Of a stretch of 64,000 bases of DNA, positions 49,876 through 60,369 are shown in pieces. The first letter of the stretch is position 1; the number at the start of each line of letters is the position of its first letter. The DNA comes from Sacculina carcini (lineage: Eukaryota; Arthropoda; Thecostraca; Sacculinidae), in contig OU696597.1 in NCBI GenBank assembly GCA_916048095.2, positions 2,801,042 to 2,865,041 of the forward strand, given 5' to 3'. A program made the translations under genes and the position numbers. Under the pieces are notes generated by a model that was given only the letters and a program-made list of their open reading frames with translations, was not told the DNA's origin and did not search any database.

Positions 49876-52390
49876 TGATAACCTCCTGATTCCTCCGTCT
49901 CTGACCACAGCCTACTTTTATCTACTCTGCCGCTCACTTGTCCCCCTTCTCATACTCCGTCCAGCTATCGTAACTACAAATGTTTTAATTCCATTCAATT
50001 TCACTCACTATTATCCTCCTGTCTCCCTATCTCTGCTCTGTATTATCTTCCTCCCCATGACATCTATCCATATTTCTCTTCCGCACTCTCCCATATAAAT
50101 AATTGTATGTTCCCAATCATCACTCGCTCATCTTCTTCTCGCTCTCCTCCTTGGTCATCTCCTCAGCTCCGAGTACTCAAGTCTCTTCAACGACGTCTTG
50201 AGCGTACTTGGAGGCGTTCACGATCTTCTTCCGATTGGCTTTTGTTTTGCTCCGCTCGCTCATCTTTCACTTCTGCTCTTTCTGCTGCTGAAAGTAGCTA
50301 CTATAGCTCCAAACTCTCGTCCCTTTCTCGTTCCTCCAAGTCATTGTGGTCCACTCTGAACTCTCTCTGCGGTCTTAACTCTCCTGCTTTTTCCTCTCCT
50401 TTAACGGCTCCCGAGTTCTCAACATTTTTCTCTGAAAAAGTAAAACTCACACAATCGAGTATTCCCACCAATTGTGCTGCCCTCACTCACACTTCCACTC
50501 ATCACCGGTTCACGTCCTTCTCTCACATTGATCTTCATGATATCCTTTCCCTCGTTTCCTCTTCCAAGCTATCCTTCTCACCAGCTGATCCAATCAACTT
50601 CCCTGCTATATCCAAATCCCTTCCTTCCCTGGTTCCTTATCTCCTGCATCTTATCAACTCCTCTTTTCTTCACGGCCAGTTTCTCGCTGACAAACATGCA
50701 ATTGTCCGTCCAATTCTTAAGAAACAGAACCTTGACTCTTCTATACTTAGTAACTATCGTCCTATATCTCTTCTGAGCTTTGCTTCTAAACTTCTCGAGT
50801 CCGCTATCTCTGCGCAACTTTCCCCTTTCATCTGCCAGTCTCTTGATCCCTTCCAATCCGGGTTTCGCCCTTCTCATTCTACCGAATCAGTTCTTCTTTC
50901 TATCTCCAATGGCATCCTCTCGCACTTCTCGTACCGTCGCTCTGTTCTTCTCGTTCTTCTCGATATGTCCTCCGCCTTCGACCTTGTTAATCACTCTATC
51001 CTAATTCATGACTTCTCTCATCTTGGTATCTCGTCTTCTGCCCTCTCTCTCCTTAAATCGTACCTTTCGGGAAGGACCTACTCTGTCAACTTCAATTCCT
51101 CTGTATCTGATCCTATCCATCTTTCATCAGGTGTCCCTCAGGGATCTATTCTTGGTCCGATACTCTTTAACCTTTACATGTCCTCCCTCTGTCCTATCCT
51201 TCGTAAGTATTCCATCTCATTTCATATCTACGCTGATGACATTCAGTTATATATCCCTCTTCCTTTTCCTTCTCCGTCTTTTCTCTCTGACATCCTATCC
51301 ACCATCTCTTCTTGGGCGTCGTCCCGTCACCTTCTCCTCAACCCGTCCAAGTCTGAGTTTCTGGCTCTTCATCCTCCTCGTATTCTTCCTCCTCGCTTAC
51401 CTCTTATCCTATCATCGACAGTTCGCAATCTCGGAGTTATTTTTGACTCATCTCTCTTCCTCCGACAACATCCTCTCTGTCGCCCGCACTTGTCGTCTTA
51501 TCTTGAGATCCCTCTATCCTATACGCTCATATCTCGACAGACCTTCCGCAATCAAACTTATTCACTCTCATGTATTCTCTAGACTTGACTATTGTAATTC
51601 TTTGTACATCCATGCTCCTCGTCGTTCTCTTAAAATGCTACAACGCGTCATTAATCAATCTTGTCGTTTTGTCCTTCATCCTGTTCCTTGTCGTCACACT
51701 TCTCGATTTCTTTTTCAATTTCGCTGGCTCCCTATTATTCCACGTATTCACTTTCGCCTGTGCTGTCTGATATATAAGCTTCTCCACGATCCTCATCAGC
51801 CATCCTATCTCCGCCTTCTCCTCACTCCTTGCCTCACTCCTTCCCGAATTCCTCTTCCCCTTGTATGCCCTCGTGCTGTAAATGAATCTCCTTGGTCCTC
51901 CAAATCATTCTTTTTTTCCGCCCCTCGCCTTTACAATTCCATCCCAGTTCACATTACTTCTTCTCTTCCCTACAATTCTTTCCGCTCTAAGCTCTCCAAA
52001 CACTTTTTTGACCTCTCTTTTGACACAGTCTCCCACACTCTCACACCTTTTGCATCACTATAACATGTTACTTTAGCATGTTCTTACTCGTATCCCTTCT
52101 CTCATTTGCATGCTTACTATATCTACGCTATGACTATATTCTCCCGAGTTGTGTTTGCTGTGTTGTGTTGTCATTATGTTTCAGTCGTGTTGTCTTGTCC
52201 GTCATGTCCGTCTGCTTTGTATGTTTTGCCCATATTTTGTCTCTATATTTATTGTCATTTATTGCATATTTGTAGTTCACTTCTTTTGCATCTGTCCTGT
52301 TATTTGTATTCCGTGTTCCCAACTGTTATAATCGTGTCGCGCCCGAGCCCTTCGGTGCGCTATAACAAATACATGTTGTTGTTGTTGTTG
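49876..52390 (+). mobile_element. L2/CR1-like non-LTR retrotransposon, 5'-truncated, inserted in unit 7
   Basis: 2515 bp that split the Penelope-like RT of unit 7. The left edge starts within the endonuclease (SDHSLL codons at about 49897-49914). The right edge is a (TTG)n tail after a GC-rich stem-like segment (GCCCGAGCCCTTCGGTGCGC). Target sequence on the two sides joins without gap or clear duplication. A microsatellite tail and heavy 5' truncation are normal for L2/CR1-group LINEs. Confidence 0.9.
49882..52063 (+). pseudogene. L2/CR1-like ORF2: endonuclease end, RT, C-terminal domain
   Basis: In order: end of an AP-endonuclease (VSDHSLL), a linker with PW...L..LKSLQRRLERTWRR, then an RT domain with NYRPISLLSFASKLLE, SGFRPSHST, motif A LLDMSSAFD (Asp at 50962), motif B SGVPQGSILGP (51127-51159) and catalytic YADD (51229-51240). 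A thumb follows (LNPSKSEFLAL, NLGVIFD). Near 51470 the frame changes: an apparent 2-nt loss puts the rest (ILSVARTCR, LDYCNSLY, HVFSRLDY, WLPI and the C-terminal helix) in the next frame to 52063. Apart from this the RT looks intact, so the insertion is young relative to the fragments around it. Confidence 0.9.
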
Positions 52391-52440
52391 TTTTTATGTT
52401 GCCGTACGCACCTTGTATATAAACACCGTTCATCGTGGAC
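52391..52440 (-). pseudogene. PLE reverse transcriptase, unit 7 remainder beyond the LINE
   Basis: Continuation of 49367-49875 on the other side of the inserted LINE. The join of the two flanks reproduces the uninterrupted sequence of other units without loss. Confidence 0.85.
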
Positions 52441-52491
52441 TGTTTGGTATTGTGTATTTTGTTTTGTATTGTGTTATATCTTCTCCTGACG

Positions 52492-52670
52492 ATGGCTAGT
52501 GATAGCCGAAAGGTACCTCGAGGAATAAACTTCAGTGAAAAACTGAGTGTGTTGTCTCCTGAACACAGAAAAATCGTGCGCAGCATAGAGAAGCTATCGT
52601 ACCAGCACAACAGTGCCCAGATTGCTGTTGATTTCAACAAATCGTGCATACATAATGGCCTCCTTCCAAA

Positions 52671-52674
<4 letters not shown>
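52492..52674 (+). pseudogene. PLE N-terminal fragment, unit 7
   Basis: Copy without the TGA, like units 1-2, with one private change (GAAAAACTG for GAACAACTG). Frame open through the 71-nt TA tract to 52977. Confidence 0.55.

Positions 52675-52742
<68 letters not shown>
52672..52742. repeat. (TA)n microsatellite, expanded copy (71 nt)
   Basis: Pure TA run. Orthologous tracts are 15 nt (5898-5912), 23 (14815-14837), 25 (21926-21950), 31 (28986-29016), 27 (36052-36078) and 25 (43114-43138). The differences among units 3-6 equal their differences in unit length exactly. Confidence 0.95.
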
Positions 52743-52746
<4 letters not shown>

Positions 52747-53016
52747 AGACATATATCTATGAATATCAAAGTGAGTATATGGAAACACAATGTTCTGACA
52801 CGGATCACAGGCTACATCTATTTGAAGAAAGGTTTGCAGTTTGGTGTTAACAAGATTCATTGCGTGCTTCTATTTTATAATGCTATTGCTCTTGCGATTT
52901 CTCCACACTTGTGTGGTATACTACAAATTAGCTGCGCTTTTGGGGCCATGCTGTGTAAGTGTCTGCTCTGGTTTTGACCAGCGTGTGTGTGTGTGTCTGT
53001 GTGTATGTACCGGTAG

Positions 53017-53220
53017 ATGCACAAAATAATCGGTTTTGCGCCGATACTGCTGAAAGTGGTGATGTGCGCCGATGTTGAGACTGCCACACGCCACTCGGGC
53101 GCCGTCTATCTAAAAAATATGATCACCGAAAGCTGGACGGCCCCGGCCGAGAAGACGGCGGTGACGAGCGGCGGCGCGGTCGAGGACTTCATCATTCACG
53201 AGAAAGATCGGGCCATCATC
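53017..53220 (+). pseudogene. Importin-7-like exon, unit 7, at the array edge
   Basis: In-frame copy with six A residues. Similarity to the array ends exactly with the AII codons. The next codon here is CGC (Arg), as in the family's AxIR motif, whereas units 1-6 have GAA. The open frame then continues through CAGAGCAGAGC-type repetitive codons to 53313, without resemblance to importins. Confidence 0.75.
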
Positions 53221-54014
53221 CGCCAGAGCAGAGCACTAGAGCTAGAGCAGAGCAGTCGCAGAAAATGTGGTATCAGTGGGAATGATGTGATGTGCACCCA
53301 CATTGATCATTGAGCCTGTGATGTGCACCGACATGATCATGTTCAAACAGTGCCGTGTTTTCATGTGCAAACACTTCATGGTCTGAAGAAAGCCGCTTGT
53401 TATCTAAACACACGCTAGGCCACGCCTCTTCAGTACCAGAGACTACAACATAAAAGGGCTTATATAAACGGTGGACCAACCATGAATCGGGCACAGAAGT
53501 CAGGGCCACGAGGACCGGAGCTGTGAGAATACGGTGGACCAACCATGAATCGGGCACAGAAATTCCCAGCTTCGCCATGGAACAAGAAAAGCTGGTGGAT
53601 CAAACAAAATATTTGTCGATGACCTCCGAACCACATTGTGCTCGAACAACATTCCCGAGAACTCATGCGAGGAATTCGTTACTGATCGATCAGACTGGCG
53701 GGGGTCTATCCGCGATGGTGTCGCCACACTCCAAAAAGCGCGCAACACCGAGGCGAGCAATTGACGAGCTCGAATAGCACATCAATCACGATCATAACAG
53801 CTGCCACCGACGCAGACCCAACAATAAATTCACACCTGTCCTATCTGCGCCAATCAATGTGGATACCGGATTGGCCTACACTCAACACTCAGAGAGAACC
53901 GGAGATGAGAGGAGTCACAGTCGTACTCGACTGACCGCAAATGAAGGATGTCAAGTGTGTCTTTTCGTTCCCCGTCCTGTCTTGGTCTGAGCATACACAT
54001 GCCATCATCATAAT
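53221..54014. other. Unique flank adjoining the array; short direct repeat
   Basis: No gene recognised. A 31-bp sequence starting ACGGTGGACCAACCATGAAT is repeated at 53468-53498 and 53531-53561. Between the copies, GGCCACGAGGACCGGAGCT (53504-53522) also occurs in every unit at about 4451-4469. The part after 53580 could be degraded 5' sequence of the LINE whose RT follows. Confidence 0.5.
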
Positions 54015-54240
54015 CAATTCATACTTTTCCGCACGGGAGTCCCTCAGGGCGCCGTGCTGGCTTAACTGCTCTTCCTGGTGTACGATAATGACATCACGAA
54101 CCACCTACCGAACGAAGACGCAACCGGCATGTACGCGGACGACCTGGTACCATAGATAATTGGCAGCACCATAACACAGGCCAGTCACTCCATGCAACCA
54201 AACCTGACAGCAGTATCAGAGCTGACAACGGTCAAAAATC
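54015..54240 (+). pseudogene. LINE reverse transcriptase fragment (motifs B and C)
   Basis: Frame from 54018: RTGVPQGAVLA, an in-frame TAA, LLFLVYDNDITNHLPNEDAT, MYADD (54129-54143), then a TAG and IIGSTITQASHSMQPNLTAV. These are motif B, the catalytic YADD and the following helix of an I/Jockey-group RT. Two nonsense codons disable it. From 54098 on it is collinear with the array, where the same RT has been cut off just before YADD and fused to gag. Confidence 0.85.
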
Positions 54241-55998
54241 ACAGCTGACAACGGTCTACCTGGTCAGCGATTCCGCATGTGCTGAACAACCACCTGTGTC
54301 CTTATGCGGTTGCCCTCCACGCTACTGTCAACCCACCAAGTTTTTGGGTGTCAACTTTTATCACCGACTGACGGGTCTAGGTTAAATGCTTAAGAATTCA
54401 AGAACAATAAAAACGCTTAAAACGTCTCTATATTTTTCATAGATTTTAGGTTAGGTTATGTTTAGCTAGTTAGGTTAGGTTAGGTTTAGTTAGGTTAGGA
54501 CTAAAAGGAATTCGTTAAAACGAATTTTCTAAATGTAATGTTCTTGATTCCTGACACATTTGGCTTCAACCCCGACTGACGTACAACCAGCATATGCCTG
54601 CCTGCATCTGCCTCCATCTACAACCAGCATCTGCCTCCATCTGCCTATGTGGAAGTCAGCTATCAGCCCAGGATTACCAACGTGCCCTGCGGCTACCAGA
54701 CGACGACCCGCTGCTCATAAAATCAGAGCACGCTCCAGCGCACCGCCTAAAACAAATAAATCGGCAAATCCATGTGTACGGCGCAATAGCTTCATACACG
54801 TCACTACTGATATGACGGCGACAGCAATAAAACACTCGGCACAAGTGCCCAGTGTGTCACTAGCCTATCAGTAAGAGCGGCCGCTCGCCAACGCTATGGT
54901 CGACCACAATGTCGGCATCAGCGTGTGGCCATCCAATCACCACTGCGGTGCGGACAACGACACGACCGAACATTATATTTATCACTGCCCAGCGCACGCA
55001 CGAGACCGCTTGGATTTGATTCCTGCGACTGAACGACCAACACCAGAGGATCTGCCCGAGTTCGTCCGCCGCTCGGGGCGCAATCGCTCCGGATATAGCC
55101 AACGCCACCTAGATACACACCTAGATACAGCTTCTAAATGCAAGGTTTCATCTAAAACTGGGAGTATTTGTGAAAATAATGCACCGGCGTGCGCATAATA
55201 TCAACTAACAGTGCACCGTAGCACATACAGACTGCACCGACGTAGGCCCAACGCTGTGACGTCACCAATTCGTGAAACGGCCTTGTATGTAGGTGGCATT
55301 GGTATAGCACATGCTGAACGCCGTCTAAGAAAAGAAAGTGGTTGTGGAAATGTATGTATGTGTGTGTATATGTGTTTGGAGAGCATCAGCTGTTGTGGTC
55401 AATAATATGACTACAAAATATTATAACATATCAAGCAATCGCAAGAGCAATGCTGACAAAATCAAAATCAACCAAGGAAAATATCCAAATCACTCCTGTA
55501 TCAAGCATCTATCTAGACGACCTTCAAGCCGGTATGTCGATTCCAGCCATGCAGACAGTATAATGGGAGAGACAAATGACAGTGATTGAGGATTGAAACC
55601 AGTATGCAGATGATGCCATGGGAGACGGCATGTAGAAGACGACGTGGCGCGATTTACCCCCACAGTTGGAAAGTATATATATGTAGGTAATTGGCGCAAC
55701 ACATACAATGTTTTAAAAACCGCTTCTCCCCGGTACAAGAAGGATCTGAAGGTCGACGGCAGCAAGATTTGTCTCTATCAGATTGTCGGAAAAGTTTTTT
55801 TACATTGTCAAAACAAAAGGTTTTTCTCGTGGACCCTCAACCTGGGAGCAGGTGCAGACAACCAGCATGCACGTGAGTTCATTTTTTCATTATCTCCAGT
55901 TAAATCTACCGTACATGCCGGCCTGTTGAGCCCATATTATAATCCAAAATGTTGTAGGATGGGTGGCTTTCGAAAAACCAGCAGCGCCTGTTGCTCTT
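54098..55998. repeat. Diverged single copy of array positions 2333-4373
   Basis: Same order as the unit: RT/thumb, TTAGG insert, LINE C-terminus, unidentified segment, mariner start. It has many more substitutions than exist between array units. It lacks an 18-bp duplication near 2661-2678 and the 97-bp MITE. On both sides it continues into intact parent elements, where the array copies break off. Confidence 0.9.
54896..55198 (+). pseudogene. LINE C-terminal fragment, diverged flank copy
   Basis: Homologue of 3153-3455 with GADNDTTEHY in the knuckle and a few other changes. It belongs with the RT at 54015. Confidence 0.72.
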
Positions 55999-56084
55999 CT
56001 ACGACTTCAGCTCCGGCAAGAATGCGAGCCAATCGGCCTCCGACATCAACGCTGCATTCGGCGTCGGGACCCTCACCCGTCTAA
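55644..56084 (+). other. Open frame homologous to the array's 148-codon frame
   Basis: Starts at MARFTPTVGK. It lacks the MITE-derived N-terminus and runs out of frame through the mariner start. Changes relative to the array copies are mostly non-synonymous. Probably not a gene. Confidence 0.3.
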
Positions 56085-56651
56085 CGGAAAACAACTGGTT
56101 CAAGCGATTCAAGGACGGAGATGTCGATACAGTGGGTCGATGCCGATGCGAAGTTGGAGCGAGAGGCCAAGGGTGATCTGCACCCCAAGAAGGCCATGCT
56201 CTCCCTCTTCTGGGGCACAAGGGGAATCGTCATATGGGAGCTGCTGCCTAAGAACAAGTGCATCGACGCTGCCTTCTACCAGCAGCAGCTCGAACGCCTG
56301 CAGCAGCAGCTGGCCGAAGTGCGCCCCGAACGTCGCCGGGTTATCCTGCTGCACGACAACGCGCCGGCGCACAAGGCGAAGTCGACCCGCCAAAAGCTAC
56401 TCGATCTAGGATGGGAAGTTTTACCCCACCCACCCTAGAGCTGAGACCTAGCGCCAACCGACTACCACCTTTTCGCCGCCCTCGACCGTTCCATGGCTGG
56501 GAAGGAGTTCGCCGACAAGGACGACCTGAAAACTCACCTGACGAACTTCTTCGAGGACCAGCGCCTAGACTTCTACACGCGAGGCATCCGCTCCTTGCGC
56601 ACACGCTGGCAGAGGGTGATCGAGAGTGATGGAGATTATATTGAGGATTGA
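55979..56651 (+). pseudogene. Mariner transposase, internally deleted
   Basis: N-terminal helix-turn-helix part: QQRLLLFYDF, then SASDINAAFG and NWFKRFKDGD (to about 56125). Then comes an abrupt join to the catalytic core, WVDADAKLEREAKGDLHPKK, ML, WELLPKNK, VILLHDNAPAHKAK (second Asp at 56355) and LAPTDYHLF (third Asp at 56460). The 34 residues between those two Asp codons fit the D34D signature. The segment with the first catalytic Asp is gone and the frame changes at the join. Two nonsense codons (56436-56438, 56442-56444) follow LPHPP. The C-terminal end, QRVIESDGDYIED and stop at 56649, is intact. About 220 codons remain of ~345. Confidence 0.92.
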
Positions 56652-58883
56652 TAACGCCGTTGTAAAGAAAAATGTTAAATGAAAAACTTCCCCGACAATC
56701 AGATACTTAGCACTTCTTGGCTGTCCCTACACTGGGTTTTCATCCAAAAATAACAAACACCAATCAGTTCAACTGCAACTAATGAACGCGTTTCTAACCA
56801 ACCGCAGGAGCATATTATACGGATGGGCAGATATAGACTTTGTCAGTTTGCACCTAGTTGCACGTCGCGCATTTGTATGGGCGATGATGGGGAAGCGCAC
56901 GGCCTCTGACTAGACCATGAAGGTAGACATCACTGTCATTGGTGGCGTAAACGCAGTAGAAACAAGTGATTTCGCAAGCTTCGTCACATTCACAGACTCA
57001 CGAAGCCGAAAAATATAAAAATTTGACACATTTAAAGAACATTGTCTCTTGCAGTGAGCGAGTGTGCTCAAACTTTGAACCGGAGAAGTGTGCAGGGATA
57101 ACTCAGGCATCATTAGAACGCTCTCTTCGGGCCCTTCTGGTGGGCACTGTGTAGGATCTACCCTACGTATCCGGCCAGCTCGGCTTCATGCTTTCAAATG
57201 CCTTCCTAGAGTACTGTCCTGAGATAAGACCGAGGCAAATCTGACAAGGACTGCTTCAACTTGTCCCGACAGCTGCCGCGCCTGTGACATCCGGCCCTGC
57301 CCCAGTAGTCGCTGGGACCCAACCGCAGGTTCCCGCCTCTCAACCAGTGCTCTCAGACGCGGTCTCGGATGTTACAGACTTGCGATTATTAGCAAAATGT
57401 GCACGGACCATCTCGCCCAAGCTTCAAATCAGTCTGCATCATTTGATCACCATCAAATTCCAGTGTTTTGTTCATGAAAAAAACTATACGACAATACTCT
57501 CAAAATTAAAACAGTAAAATTAGTATTTCACATAAAAATGATAACGTTTCCTCAAGCACACGTTTCCTTAGCTCAGTCGCTGCCAACTTTTTGCAATCGA
57601 GTACTACTTGAAGATCCCGCACAATCGCCGCGAACCACCTGGTTCCATAGGAATTCAGTTAAATCACATATCACTCTACTCAAATAATTGTTCAAGGCAA
57701 ACACAAGAACATCCTCGCTTACCACAGATTGTAAACCACTGGTTTGGTCACTTCTCTATGAATGTCCCCGAAACATCGAGGTCAACCACCAGGGAATACA
57801 GATTCCACTGTTCATGCAAATGGAACCGGTTCCGACCGGTTCTCAGCTCGGATACGGAACCAGAGTATCAATTTTTACGATTCCTACCCGTCCTATCGTG
57901 CGTTCACGATCTCACACAAAATTAGCGCGTAAACGCATGGAAACTACATCTAACAGCAGACACTATCATCAATCGACGCGCAATCTGTTAACCGAGATTG
58001 TGTAGCCGATTAATGAGTGAAACGCGACGATTGGTAAAAGTGGATACAAATAAATCAACTTACAACAAAAAGCAAACAACTAGATAAGAAAACATCATTT
58101 GTCATAGAATAAAACGCGCAAAAGCTTAACATAAATAAAAATATACGCAATTCAGCAATTATCACGAAAGACTGGAGCTCTCGCGAGGCACTTGGCGAAA
58201 TCACGGCAAAAATTAAAGTCACTGTATAGACTAAGGTCACATTTGAGGTAAAATTCGTTGTCGATATTAAAATCACAGTTAATGTCAAAAACACCTAGGA
58301 TAAAGGTTAATTGTAGTGTGGAGGTCAAACTCATTGCTGATGTCACGGACACGGACCAAGTTGAAAACCCGGTCGAGGTCAACATCAAGGTCGAGATCAC
58401 TGACCTCGGTGTGGGTGAGAGTCACAGCTAAGACCACACCCGCCTGACTGACGTGCTTGAACGATGCGACAGCAGGCAGGCCGGTGGCGACACGCAGCTC
58501 GGCCACCAGCTGTCACGTATTGAGCGCGTCCAGCAGGTTGATGAAGCCTGCTGCACCGGCCATCACATGCAGTGACAGAACCACTGGAGGACGCGAGCAG
58601 ACATGCAGAGTATTAGTGCGGCTTCATGACGTAACGAAGCTTCAGCGCAGTAGTCGGCGATGATGCCGGGGTGAGAGCCAGTGAATCAACATGTTGACTG
58701 AGATATGCGGCCATTGTGTCGTCGTAAAACGACGTGTGAAGTAATGCCTTCAAAACAGCAGTTATCTGATGCGACACACACATAAACATGTTTGTTCAAG
58801 CACATACACATATACGAACCAATAAATACAGCAAATACACAGAAACATATACACACGTACTTATAGTAAAACAGGTACAATAG
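56652..58883. other. Flank without recognised gene
   Basis: No convincing domain in any frame. 58185-58425 is a degenerate GGTCAAxxTC-type repeat (read on the minus strand as Asp/Leu/Val-rich codons). 58430-58570 is GC-rich with a minus-strand frame (AGAAGFINLLDAL, then a stop, then QLVAELRVATGLPAVASF) that could be an exon fragment of a host gene; unidentified. Confidence 0.4.
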
Positions 58884-58908
58884 TTGCTATCTCCAAAATG
58901 CAAAATCA

Positions 58909-58987
58909 ACATGGATATGCAAAAATATAGCCTTTCAAACAGGGCGATAGACAATTGGAACAAATTGTCAGATGAAATTGTCAACCA
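58909..58987 (+). pseudogene. LINE C-terminal tail fragment
   Basis: MQKYSLSNRAIDNWNKLSDE resembles the C-terminal R-x-x-x-WN-x-LP-x-x-V end of CR1-related LINEs. No catalytic part adjoins it. Confidence 0.5.
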
Positions 58988-59092
58988 AACACAACACAAA
59001 TGTTTAAACATAAATATGATCTCTGGAAGGCAGGAGCCACGAGTCTATGGCTCATTTCTACGGAAACAACTCGGTGATAACACACACATACA

Positions 59093-59540
59093 TACACAGA
59101 CCAAGAATTGAGTATGCTGCTGTTGTATGGTGCCCTCACGAAGTGCGACATATAAGAAAAATTGAAAAATTACAGAGATTGTCGACAAAACTAGTACCGG
59201 AGATTCGTGCGCTACCCTATGAGGAAAGGTTGAATGAGATGAATCTACCAACGATGGAGAGAAGGAGAGAGAGGAGACTTCATTAACATCTACAGATTCA
59301 TGACAGGAATACTGGATTCGAAAAAAATTGGACTAGTGCAGCAAAACCAAAGAGGACGAGGCCATAACAAAAAATTGACAAAAACGAGATGTAGAAAAGA
59401 CAAAGAAATATAGCTTTCCGTTCCGCTGTGTGAATGAATGGAACAGTTTACACAAGACGATTGTAGAAGTAAATAGTCTATCACTGTTTGAAGAAAAACT
59501 AGACAAATATTGGAAGAAAGACAGGACAGTCCGAGCATAG
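59093..59540 (+). pseudogene. LINE C-terminal third, two frameshifts
   Basis: RPRIEYAAVVWCPHE, KIEKLQRLSTKLVPEI, LPYEERLNEMNLPTMERRRE, GDFINIYRFMTGI, FPFRCVNEWNSL and FEEKLDKYWK occur in the usual order of the post-RT domain of a CR1-related LINE family common in invertebrates. The frame shifts near 59272 and 59402; the stop is TAG at 59538-59540. It ends in a 14-bp tandem repeat at 59558-59585. Confidence 0.82.
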
Positions 59541-59557
59541 CTCATATCCTGCAACCC

Positions 59558-59585
59558 AACTAGGTGAGTACAACTAGGTGAGTAC
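59558..59585. repeat. 3' tail of the LINE: AACTAGGTGAGTAC x2
   Basis: Two tandem copies of a 14-bp unit directly after the LINE coding end, followed by CA-rich sequence. Short tandem repeats at the 3' end are typical of CR1/L2-group elements. Confidence 0.75.
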
Positions 59586-59933
59586 ACACACTGACACACA
59601 AGCGTGGTCACAGACCGGCCAGTGTTTTAAGCAGAGAAGTGGTGTGGTTCGATGGTTCTGTGGATTATTTCTCCGCTGGATTGCTGAGATGAGCTAAGAG
59701 AAAAGATGCGGGACTTGGCGAATGATGACAAAATGAGAACACTGGTGCACTAGCAAAATTGGCGTTATTTTTGCAAATTTGACATTTTTATCAAACAATA
59801 ACAAATGTTCTGACTGACGTACCAAAACTTCATACACTCGCAGAGGTAACATCAAATTGATCGAATTTAACCACCCAAACTATCTTAACCCCAAACGCAG
59901 TACAGCAAACACACACACATAGGTAATGAATCA

Positions 59934-60364
59934 GCATTTGACTTGAGGAAAGCGTTTGATAAGGTCCCACATGGTAAGCTGATATGGAAGATACAGCACG
60001 AAGGAGATGCATGGAAAGCTGCTTGAATGGATGAGAGGATATTTGTGTGGGCGCACAATGAGGATAATTGTGAAGAAACGCAAATCAACATGGAGAGGTT
60101 ACAAGTGGGCTTCCCTAAGACTCAGTGCTTGGACCGGTGATACTCATACTGTATATAAACAGAATCACAGAAAGAGTTCAGTGCAATATGAACATGTTTG
60201 CGGACGATGCAAAAATGTTGAAAATAATTGCAGATGAGCAAAGCGGTGAAGAGATTCAAAGAGACATAGACAGAGTGTTTAAATGGAGTGTGGACTGGGA
60301 TATGAGCTTTAATGAATAAACATGTCGGGTAATGGAGGTAGGGAAAAGTAGGAATAGACCATCT
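59934..60364 (+). pseudogene. LINE RT fragment, motifs A to C, frameshifted
   Basis: FDLRKAFDKVPHGKL (motif A) leads through a frame change into KLLEWMRGYLCGRTMRIIVK. A damaged motif B follows (GFPKTQ, then LGPVILILYIN in another frame), then catalytic FADDAK (60197-60214). The thumb (RVMEVGKSRNRPS) runs up to the solo LTR. It is the same LINE family as 59093-59540, but it lies downstream of that C-terminus, so it is a separate copy. Confidence 0.82.
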
Positions 60365-60369
60365 GTAAC

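Larger units (their letters stand above)
1..53220. repeat. Macrosatellite array of composite ~7.06-8.9 kb units
   Basis: The same ordered block of transposon fragments recurs head to tail, with successive gag start codons 8917, 7111, 7060, 7066, 7062 and 7060 bp apart. Copies differ at scattered single bases, a few indels and a TA microsatellite. Unit boundaries are arbitrary; here they are set at the RNase H fragment (GAAGTTATGATACTG). The array starts left of the window, since base 1 lies inside a long unit, and stops at 53220. An assembly-inflated copy number cannot be excluded from sequence alone, but private variants in most units argue that several are real. Confidence 0.95.
45507..53220. 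repeat. Array unit 7, terminal, split by a LINE insertion and truncated
   Basis: Continuous to 49875, interrupted by a foreign retrotransposon (49876-52390), then resumed at 52391 and ended at 53220. It lacks gag copy II, the piggyBac-like MITE and everything after the importin exon. It is mosaic. Near 48130-48185 it matches units 3-6. In the Penelope/importin part it matches units 1-2: no TGA, six A residues in the exon. The AT palindrome has lost 17 bp and the TA tract has expanded to 71 nt. Confidence 0.9.

Noticed and set aside
1..53220. CRISPR array or bacterial repeat system
   Set aside because: Repeats are kilobases long and consist of eukaryotic retroelement and transposase relics; no cas genes.
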